Shown: piece after piece, positions 8,100 through 14,607 of the stretch
Position numbering within the stretch: the first letter of the stretch is position 1
Layout of the letters: every line of letters starts with the position of its first letter
Source: JAICLL01 sp035252155
GTDB taxonomy: Bacteria > Planctomycetota > Planctomycetia > Pirellulales > JAICIG01
Reading direction: 5' to 3'
Assembly: GCA_035252155.1 (NCBI GenBank)
Contig: DATFDL010000776.1
Location: 1 to 64,000 of the forward strand
Length of the DNA stretch: 64,000 nt
Notes under the pieces: generated by a model
The model's input: only the letters and a program-made list of their open reading frames with translations
Told to the model about the DNA's origin: nothing
The model's database searches: none
Made by a program: the position numbers and the translations under genes

Positions 8100-9092
8100 A
8101 TGCGGCCTCTCGACCGCGACCTGTCGATGGACGAGATGTCGGCCGCCATCGACGGCATCATGCGGGGCGAGTGGCCGCAAGAGGAGATCGCTTCGCTCTT
8201 ATTGGCGCTGCACCACAAGGGCGAAACCGTCGATGAGATCGCCGGGGCCGCGGCCGCCCTGCGGCGGCACATGACGCCGATCCGCGGTCGCCGCAGCGGC
8301 ATCGTGGACACCTGCGGGACCGGCGGCAACGCTTCGAGCCTGTTCAATATTAGCACGGCGGCCGCACTGGTCACGGCCGCGGCCGGGGTGCCCGTGGCCA
8401 AGCACGGCAATCGACGGGTGACCAGCCGGAGCGGCTCGGCCGACGTGCTAGCCGAGTTGGGCGTCGAGGTGGCAGCGGACATCGACTGCGTCACGGCTTG
8501 TCTCGACGAACTGGGCATCTGTTTTTGCTTCGCGCCGCTCTGTCACGGCGCGATGAAGCAAGTCGCCGAAGTCCGCCGGCAGTTGGGCGTGCCGACCATT
8601 TTCAACTTGTTAGGGCCGCTGACCAACCCCGCCGGCGCCGAATATCAATTGCTGGGCGTCGGCCGAGACGAGCTGCGATCGCGGCTGGCGGCCGCCTTGG
8701 CCAGGCTCGGGGGCAAACGCGCGTTGGTGGTGCATGGGTCGGACGGGCTGGGAGAAATAACCCTGGCCGGCGAAACGCACGTCACCGAAGTTCGCGACGG
8801 CGAATTGCGCGAATACACGCTGATGCCTGACGATTTCGGCCTTCGCCAAGCCGACCTCGAAGCGGCGCGTGTCGATGGGCCGGCGGCCAGCGCCGCGATT
8901 GTTCGCACCGTCTTGGCCGGCGTGGCGGGGCCGGCCCGCGAGGTGGTGCTGCTCAACGCGGCGGCGGCCCTGTGGCTGGCGGACAAGACCGACACGCTTC
9001 CCGGCGGCGTGGGGTTGGCTGCCGAGGCCATCGACTCGGGCGCAGCCCGTGAGCTGTTGGGCCGCCTCGTGGAACGGACGAACGCGCGATGA
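8100..9092 (+). CDS. trpD: Anthranilate phosphoribosyltransferase
   Basis: 330 aa. It catalyses the second step of tryptophan synthesis, anthranilate + PRPP to phosphoribosylanthranilate. Seen are the glycine-rich PRPP loop (DTCGTGGNASSLFN, about residues 67-80), the KHGNRRVTSRSGSADVLAEL block and IFNLLGPLTNP (about 160-170). Length is normal for the family with a slightly short N-terminus; the ATG at 8100 follows the end of a repeat element, so upstream coding sequence is unlikely. No other trp synthesis gene is adjacent. The gene is bracketed by inverted copies of the GGGTTCA element. Confidence 0.95.
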   Translation: MRPLDRDLSMDEMSAAIDGIMRGEWPQEEIASLLLALHHKGETVDEIAGAAAALRRHMTPIRGRRSGIVDTCGTGGNASSLFNISTAAALVTAAAGVPVAKHGNRRVTSRSGSADVLAELGVEVAADIDCVTACLDELGICFCFAPLCHGAMKQVAEVRRQLGVPTIFNLLGPLTNPAGAEYQLLGVGRDELRSRLAAALARLGGKRALVVHGSDGLGEITLAGETHVTEVRDGELREYTLMPDDFGLRQADLEAARVDGPAASAAIVRTVLAGVAGPAREVVLLNAAAALWLADKTDTLPGGVGLAAEAIDSGAARELLGRLVERTNAR

Positions 9093-9103
9093 GGGCTCGC
9101 CGA

Positions 9104-9232
9104 GGGTTCAGGGTTCAGGGTTCAGGGTTCAGTACTTTGTTCCACCATTTATGGTCGGCGCCGACCACCAAGCCGTGAACGAAAGTTCTGAACCCTGAAC
9201 CCTGAACCCTCGCGTCCCCATGAACCCTTCCG
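9104..9232. repeat. GGGTTCA-armed repeat element, copy 2 (downstream of trpD, inverted)
   Basis: The left arm has four GGGTTCA units in tandem (about 9104-9132); the right arm has TGAACCC units (about 9190-9213 and a partial one near 9223). The centre read on the minus strand begins AGAACTTTCGTTCA exactly like copy 1 on the plus strand, then continues with GGTCGG and GACCAT blocks shared or similar. Four GGG tracts spaced by TTCA also satisfy the canonical G-quadruplex pattern on the plus strand. Confidence 0.8.
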
Positions 9233-9305
9233 TTGCTTGACGACGGCCGCGCTCTAGCCGACAATCGCCAAGAACAAGCTTTAGCACCGTTTGGACCACG
9301 AATCT

Positions 9306-10877
9306 ATGGAATTCAAAGAAGGCCATACCGTCGGCATCGACCTGGGAACCACGTTTTCGGCCATCGCCAAGCTCGACGAGAACGGCGCGCCGGTGGCCCT
9401 GCTCAATGAAGAAGAGGAAGTCGAAACGCCCAGCCTGATCGTACTGGCGCAGAGCGGGCATGTGATTGTCGGCCCCAGCCGCACGCGGGCCGCCATGGAA
9501 GACCCAGAGCACGTCGTCGAGCGCGTCAAGCGCCACATGGGCAGCGCTGAATACAAGCGCACCTTCGACGGCCATGAGATCACGCCCGAATTTCTCTCGG
9601 CCCTGATCCTGAAGAAGCTGCGGCAAGACGCCGAAAAACGGATCGGCCCCATCGGCAATGCCGTAATCACCGTGCCGTATTATTTCAACGACGCCCGACG
9701 CAAGGCCACGCAAGACGCCGGCCGCATTTCGGGCATGAACGTGATCGACATCATCAATGAGCCGACCGCCGCCACGCTCACCTACGCTTGGCACCGGGGC
9801 GAGCTGGGGGTGGGCAAGTTCGAGAAGCCGCACATGGCGTTGGTCTACGACCTGGGCGGCGGCACGTTCGACGTGACCGTGGTCAAGTACACGCCGACGC
9901 ACTTTCAGGTGCTGGCCACCGACGGCGACGTGTATCTGGGCGGCATCGATTGGAACGATCGCTTGCTCAACTATGTAGCCGACGAATTCAAGAAGCGGCA
10001 CGGGTCCGACCCGCGCGATTCGGCCGCCACCACCCAGGTGCTGCGCAACGATTGCGACCAGGCCAAGATCGCGCTCTCGAATCAGCCACAGGCTTCGATT
10101 GTCTGCCGGCATGAGGGAAAGAGCGCCTCGGTCACCGTCACGCGCGAGCAGTTCGAGCAGATGACCGCCGACCTGCTGCAACGCACGATCGACACCACCG
10201 AATTGGTGATCGAACAGGCCAAGATTCAACCGCAAGACCTCGACGCGATCGTGCTGGTGGGCGGCTCGACGCTGATGCCCCGCGTGCCGCTGCTGCTGGA
10301 ACAAGTGACGGGCAAAAAACCGTTCCAAGAGCTATCGCCGCACACGGCGGTGGCCCAGGGCGCCGCCATCCACGCGGCCATTCTCGAAGCTAAGTTTCGC
10401 GGCACCGGCAGCGAGTTGGCCGACACCGTGCGGCGCTATCTGAAAAACGTCAAGCAGGACGACGTCAATTCGCACAGCCTCGGCGTAGTGATTAAAGATC
10501 CGCAAACCAAGAAACCGCGCAACCACGTGATGATCCCCCGCAACACGCGGCTGCCGGTCGAAAAGCAGCAGGTGTTCAACACCATCGAGCCCAACCAGGT
10601 GCGGGCCACCGTCCGAGTGATCGAAGGCGATGCGCCCGATCCGGCGGCCTGCTCGCTGATCGGCAATTGCAGCATCACGAACTTACCGGCAAGCTTACCC
10701 AAGGGATCGCCGGTCGAAGTGACGTATTCCTACGGCACCGATGGCCGGGTGCGCGTGCGGGCCCGCGACAAGACGGGCGGGCGCGAGGCCGCCATCGAGA
10801 TCGAACGTCGCGGCGGGCTAAACGAGCAGCAGATCGACGGATACGCCAATTTGGCCCAGCAATACGTGGTGCAGTGA
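9306..10877 (+). CDS. Hsp70 family protein (short DnaK-like)
   Basis: 523 aa from ATG 9306 (a TTG in frame at 9291 is less likely). The N-terminal ATPase domain is intact: VGIDLGTTFSAIAKL (phosphate 1), VPYYFNDARRKATQDAG, INEPTAATLTYA, LVYDLGGGTFDVTVV (phosphate 2) and IVLVGGSTLMPRVP (adenosine). A beta-type substrate-binding part follows (about 390-510), but the helical lid of DnaK is largely missing, so the protein is about 110 residues shorter than DnaK. Its TGA overlaps the GTG of the next gene, a membrane protein with a J-like N-terminus, which suggests the two products work together. This is not the housekeeping dnaK. Confidence 0.9.
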   Translation: MEFKEGHTVGIDLGTTFSAIAKLDENGAPVALLNEEEEVETPSLIVLAQSGHVIVGPSRTRAAMEDPEHVVERVKRHMGSAEYKRTFDGHEITPEFLSALILKKLRQDAEKRIGPIGNAVITVPYYFNDARRKATQDAGRISGMNVIDIINEPTAATLTYAWHRGELGVGKFEKPHMALVYDLGGGTFDVTVVKYTPTHFQVLATDGDVYLGGIDWNDRLLNYVADEFKKRHGSDPRDSAATTQVLRNDCDQAKIALSNQPQASIVCRHEGKSASVTVTREQFEQMTADLLQRTIDTTELVIEQAKIQPQDLDAIVLVGGSTLMPRVPLLLEQVTGKKPFQELSPHTAVAQGAAIHAAILEAKFRGTGSELADTVRRYLKNVKQDDVNSHSLGVVIKDPQTKKPRNHVMIPRNTRLPVEKQQVFNTIEPNQVRATVRVIEGDAPDPAACSLIGNCSITNLPASLPKGSPVEVTYSYGTDGRVRVRARDKTGGREAAIEIERRGGLNEQQIDGYANLAQQYVVQ

Positions 10878-11905
10878 GCGCGCAACCCGACGTCTACCGC
10901 GATTGGCTGGAGATCAGCGAGACGGCGCGTCCGCTGAACCACTACCAGCTCTTGAAACTGAAGCTGTTCGAGGACGACGCCAACGTCATCCGCGGCAGCT
11001 ACCGCAAGTTGAACGCGCACGTGCGTAAATACGCCGCCGGCGAATTCGGCCCACGCTCGCAGGAGCTGCTCAATGAGCTCTGCCAGGCGATGCTTTGCCT
11101 GACCGACGCGGTGCGCAAGGCCGAATACGACGCCTCACTGGGGCGGGCGGCGGCGCCCGTGGCCGGCAAGGCCAAAAACTTCGAGGAGCTGCTGGTGGCT
11201 CGCAAGGTGCTTACCTCGGAACAGCTCGACAAGGCGAGGCGGTTTTCGCGGACAATCGGCGTGGAGGTGCGCGACGCTATATTCCAGCAGCGGCTGGCGC
11301 CGGCCGACCAGGTGATGCAGGTCTACGCCGACTCGATCGGCCTGCCGTTCATCAACCTGGAGGACGTCGACATCGACGAAGGGCTGGTACCCAAGATGCC
11401 CGCCGTGACCGCCCGGCAGCAGTCGTGTGTTCCGTTGATGGCAGTCGACGGCCGGGTATTGGTGATGGCGCCTCATCTGTTGCCGCCCGAGATCGAAGAC
11501 CTGCTGCGGCTGCGGTTTGGCGTGCCGGTGCGGATGGTGCTCTGCACGCCGGCCGATGTCAACCAGGTGATCGCCAAGCATTTTCCCAAGGAAGCGGCGG
11601 CGGCCGAAATGGCGGCCGGGCCGGCCAAACGGGCGGCGAAGGCCACGCCAGAGACGAAGGAAAAAGCGGCGGCGCAGCCCGCAGCCCAGGCGGACCTGAC
11701 CTACGAAGAAAAGAAACAGGCCAAGAAACAGCGACTGATTAATTGCTTTTTGGTGGCCAACATTTGCGTGATCGTTTTCATGATCGGGCTGGGAACTGCC
11801 ACGCAGTACCTGGTAAGGCACCCGTGGCTAAGTACGCTGGTGGGCATCGTCTTTTGGGCAGGCGTATTCGGCGCCACTTGGGTCGTCACCGAGCTGAAGA
11901 AGTGA
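10874..11905 (+). CDS. Membrane protein with degenerate J-like region and MshEN-like domain
   Basis: 343 aa from GTG 10874, which overlaps the Hsp70 stop codon. Residues about 15-85 (HYQLLKLKLFEDDANVIRGS and the following helices, ending AEYDASL) look like a J-domain fold but lack the HPD motif. Residues about 95-230 resemble the MshEN / GspE N-terminal domain (FEELLVARKVLTSEQLDKAR, then YADSIGLPFINLEDVDI, IPL-type strands and LCTPADVNQVI). An Ala/Lys-rich linker leads to two membrane segments near the C-terminus (CFLVANICVIVFMIGLGTA and LSTLVGIVFWAGVFGATWVV). Domain calls are by eye. Overlap with the Hsp70 gene suggests a dedicated, membrane-tethered co-chaperone-like partner, which is inference. 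Confidence 0.75.
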   Translation: MSAQPDVYRDWLEISETARPLNHYQLLKLKLFEDDANVIRGSYRKLNAHVRKYAAGEFGPRSQELLNELCQAMLCLTDAVRKAEYDASLGRAAAPVAGKAKNFEELLVARKVLTSEQLDKARRFSRTIGVEVRDAIFQQRLAPADQVMQVYADSIGLPFINLEDVDIDEGLVPKMPAVTARQQSCVPLMAVDGRVLVMAPHLLPPEIEDLLRLRFGVPVRMVLCTPADVNQVIAKHFPKEAAAAEMAAGPAKRAAKATPETKEKAAAQPAAQADLTYEEKKQAKKQRLINCFLVANICVIVFMIGLGTATQYLVRHPWLSTLVGIVFWAGVFGATWVVTELKK

Positions 11906-11935
11906 CGGCGACGCCGAACCGCTCGTTGCGTATCT

Positions 11936-12035
11936 GTAGGGTGGGCCGAGCGAAGCGAATCCCACCGTTGCCTCATCATGAAGCATCAGCGTGGCGCAAG
12001 CGAAAGGTGGGGCTCGCAAGCTCGTCCCACCCTAC
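11936..12035. repeat. Inverted-repeat element with GTAGGGTGGG ends
   Basis: Left end GTAGGGTGGGCCGAGC and right end the inverse of GTAGGGTGGGACGAGC, about 100 bp apart. Each arm can itself fold (GTGGG...CCCAC). The right end overlaps the stop codon of the receiver gene on the minus strand: its TAG lies in the repeat terminus. No coding capacity. Confidence 0.75.
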
Positions 12036-12412
12036 GCCTGTTCTCGCAAGAACCTGGCCAGCTTTTCGTGCGTGCCGGGGTCGTCGAGCTGGGCCTTGCC
12101 AAAGCCTGGTTCGGCTCCCGCGGCAATCGCCTTCTGTTGATGCTCGGCAAAATTGGTGACGAGCATCACCGGCATGGACGACAACTGAGGATCTGTCTTC
12201 ATGGCCTTGATGATCGCCAAGCCATCGTCGCCATCGGCGTCGAGCTTGCGATTGACCAGCACCAGGTCGAAGTTGCCATTGCGCAAAGCCGTCAGCGCGT
12301 CGTCACGTTGATGCGCTCGCACCACACGGGCGCCGAATTGGCCTTCGACCAACCGGCGAATGGAACCGTGGTCGAGATTGCACTGGCCGACGTCGAGAAC
12401 CAGTTTGGGCAT
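12032..12412 (-). CDS. Degenerate receiver-domain protein (pseudo-receiver)
   Basis: 126 aa from ATG 12410-12412 (MPKLVLDVGQCNLDHGSIRR). The overall layout is that of a CheY-like receiver: strand 1 KLVLDVG, strand 3 FDLVLVNRKLDADGDDGLAI, strand 4 PVMLVTNFAEHQQKAIAAGA (with the Thr) and strand 5 PGFGKA (with the Lys). However, the phospho-acceptor position after DLVLV is Asn (NRKL) and the usual acidic pair after strand 1 is absent (DVGQCN). Phosphorylation is therefore unlikely; it may act as a constitutive protein-protein module. The frame is open far upstream, but that part runs through a 23-bp palindrome and a GGGTTCA repeat and is unlikely to be coding. The stop codon is supplied by a repeat element. 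Confidence 0.7.
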   Translation of the reverse strand: MPKLVLDVGQCNLDHGSIRRLVEGQFGARVVRAHQRDDALTALRNGNFDLVLVNRKLDADGDDGLAIIKAMKTDPQLSSMPVMLVTNFAEHQQKAIAAGAEPGFGKAQLDDPGTHEKLARFLREQA

Positions 12413-12414
12413 GG

Positions 12415-12642
12415 CAGCAGGGTTCAGGGTTCGGGGCTGTGGGTTCGGGACGCGCAAGCGTATTGCGTCATGGCGCTTGGAGGATGGCCTTCCAGGCCGT
12501 CGCCGCCGGGGTGGACGGCCTGGAAGGCCATCCTCCGCGTTCGACAATCGAAATCCTTGCACTAACCATGCCGGGGCATCGCCAAGGCTCTGCCCAGCCA
12601 CCGGCAGTAAGCTTATGCAACGGCCGGCCACAAGGGCCGGGG
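12415..12642. repeat. Repeat-rich intergenic region with a perfect 23-bp palindrome
   Basis: It contains two GGGTTC units (about 12420-12433) and then a perfect inverted repeat: GGAGGATGGCCTTCCAGGCC plus GTC at 12479-12501, and its exact complement at 12514-12536, with a 12-nt loop. One arm of the same sequence (21 of 23 bases) occurs inside the coding region of the secreted protein at 43235-44203. No gene is seen. The hairpin lacks a U-tract on either side. Confidence 0.8.
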
Positions 12643-14574
12643 CTATCGGCCGACTAGGGTTTCATCCGATGTTTCGGCTGCGGCTTGCTCTCCGGTATCC
12701 ATCGGCACGATCGCAAACAGGTGCGACTTGTTCGAGACGTACAACACATTATTGGCCACCACAGGCGTGCTGTAGACCGAGTTGCCCATGTCGATCTGGT
12801 GCAGCGGCTGATGCTCGCCGTTGTCGTCTTTCTTCATCGCCACGTCCGGATCGGACGAGAGGCCGAAGATCGACAGCTTGCCTTCTGCGTCGCCGACATA
12901 CACCTTGTCGCCGACGATCATGGCCGAGCCCCAGTTTTCGGCGAACAGGTCGTGCGTCCAATAGACCTTGCCATTCTTGGCGTCGACGCAGTGAAACAAG
13001 CCGCTGAAGTCGGGAATAAACAGCAGCCCGTCTTTGATGGCCACGGTGCCACAGGTGCGGTGCATTTTTTCTTCGAAGTCGGCGATGTCGCCGTCGCCGT
13101 TCACGTCGTATTCGGTGTAGTGCCATACCGCGGCTGAATTGGGATTGTCGATCGCCACTTCGCCGTCTTCTTCGATCACGGCTTGCAGCCGCCGCTTGGG
13201 CAGCACGTGCTTGCGGTCGTCGACCTTTACCGCCAACTCGCTGCTGACGTCGCCGCGCTTGGTGGGATCGATGCACCAGAGATGCCCGTTGCCCTCGCCG
13301 TGCTCAGGGTCTTCGCCCACCGCGATATAGACCAGATTTTCATAGATCACCGGCGTGCCGATGATGTGGTTCCGCGTGCTGCGGCCTTGGACGCTATATT
13401 TGGCGGTTTTCGGATTGCAGTCGAACTCCCAGAGCAGTTCGGGCTTGCCGTCGTCGGTGGCTTCGCCGCGGAAGCTGCGCAACCAGCCGTCGCCGCCGCC
13501 GAAGAGCACTTGCGGCACGCCGTCGATCACCGCGTAAGCGGGCGACGACCATTGGCCGTGCAAGATGTTCTCGCCCGGCGAGTTATCTTGCCAGAGCACC
13601 TTGCCGGTGTTTTTGTCGAGGCAGAGAAAGCTGGGGGCCTCTGGCGAAGGGATTTCCGTGTGTCCTTCGTCGACGCCGTTCGAGGTGTTGACAAACAGCA
13701 GGTCGCCGGCCGACGTGACCGAGCAACTGCACATATTGTGCTGCGAGACCTTCAACTGGCGCATCATGTCGAGATACCAGATGACGTCGGCCTCGTCTTT
13801 GTTGGTGCTCTGCTCGGCCTGAAACGGTCCGTCGTTCTCGTCGTCCAAAAACCCTTCGGTGTCGAGGCAGGCGACTTCGCCGCGGCTGGTGACGAACCAC
13901 AGCCGGTCGCCCTCGACCAGCGGCGCACAGCAGATGCCTTGCAACGGCCAATCGTGTACCCGGCCGGTGGGCAGCTTTTCGCTCGAATGCTGCCAGAGAA
14001 AATGCCCATCGGCTTCGTCGAAGCAGAGCAAACAGCCCAGGTCGACATCGGCCGGGTAACGCTTCAGATAACCGGCGCCGTTATTGGTGCCGACAAACAC
14101 CTTGCCGTCGGCCACCACGGGGTTGCCGTAGCTTTGGCTGCCCAATCGCGCGACCCATTTGATGTTATGCGAGGTCTCACTCTGCCACTCGCTGGTGTCG
14201 CTGATTTCGCCAGGCGACCACTCGGTGGGAATATTCTTGCCCACCGGCACATTGTTGCGAATCGGCGAGCCGCCCCATTGGTTCCACTCGCGGTTCGGCT
14301 CGGCAGTTTCGTCATCCGCGGGTTTGCTCGCGGTATGAGCCGCCTGCTGGCCGGCGGCTTCCGACGCGACGTCGTTCTCTGCGGCGGCATCGTTGGCTAC
14401 GCTGCTATCGTCGGCTGGCGCGGAGTCGTTGTCCGTCGCCTTGGACGCGACCACGTGGGCGTCGGTGCTATTCGCCGTAGTGTTTTGGGCCGTCGGCGGC
14501 GTCGATTTCGAGCAACCTATTTCTAGGGTGGCCAAGAGAACGACTGGCAGAACAAGAGCAAGATACTTTTTCAT
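12643..14574 (-). CDS. PQQ-like beta-propeller repeat protein, probable lipoprotein
   Basis: 643 aa from the ATG at 14572-14574 (MKKYLALVLPVVLLATLEIG then Cys). The signal peptide ends in a cysteine within LEIGCSKS, so lipidation is likely although the -3 residue is not ideal. Residues about 22-95 form a low-complexity Ala/Asp/Ser/Thr linker. The propeller starts at about 100 (WNQWGGSPIRNNVP) and contains GSQSYGNPVVADGKVFVGTN, GDRLWFVTSRGEVACLD, KVLWQDNSPGENI and KVYWTHDLFAENWGSAMIVG blade motifs. A short stretch resembling an EF-hand-like loop (YDVNGDGDIADFEEKM) is inserted between blades. It is 33 bp downstream of the next propeller gene (14608-17199), so the two are probably co-transcribed. 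Confidence 0.88.
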   Translation of the reverse strand: MKKYLALVLPVVLLATLEIGCSKSTPPTAQNTTANSTDAHVVASKATDNDSAPADDSSVANDAAAENDVASEAAGQQAAHTASKPADDETAEPNREWNQWGGSPIRNNVPVGKNIPTEWSPGEISDTSEWQSETSHNIKWVARLGSQSYGNPVVADGKVFVGTNNGAGYLKRYPADVDLGCLLCFDEADGHFLWQHSSEKLPTGRVHDWPLQGICCAPLVEGDRLWFVTSRGEVACLDTEGFLDDENDGPFQAEQSTNKDEADVIWYLDMMRQLKVSQHNMCSCSVTSAGDLLFVNTSNGVDEGHTEIPSPEAPSFLCLDKNTGKVLWQDNSPGENILHGQWSSPAYAVIDGVPQVLFGGGDGWLRSFRGEATDDGKPELLWEFDCNPKTAKYSVQGRSTRNHIIGTPVIYENLVYIAVGEDPEHGEGNGHLWCIDPTKRGDVSSELAVKVDDRKHVLPKRRLQAVIEEDGEVAIDNPNSAAVWHYTEYDVNGDGDIADFEEKMHRTCGTVAIKDGLLFIPDFSGLFHCVDAKNGKVYWTHDLFAENWGSAMIVGDKVYVGDAEGKLSIFGLSSDPDVAMKKDDNGEHQPLHQIDMGNSVYSTPVVANNVLYVSNKSHLFAIVPMDTGEQAAAETSDETLVGR

Positions 14575-14607
14575 GTTGACTTTTGCACTTTGCATTTTGA
14601 CTTTCCC

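Noticed and set aside
7955..9232. Composite transposon carrying trpD
   Set aside because: There is no transposase and the elements are only about 130 bp; recorded as a repeat arrangement instead.
12479..12536. Rho-independent terminator
   Set aside because: The hairpin is perfect but there is no run of T on either strand after it; the sequence recurs elsewhere as a repeat.
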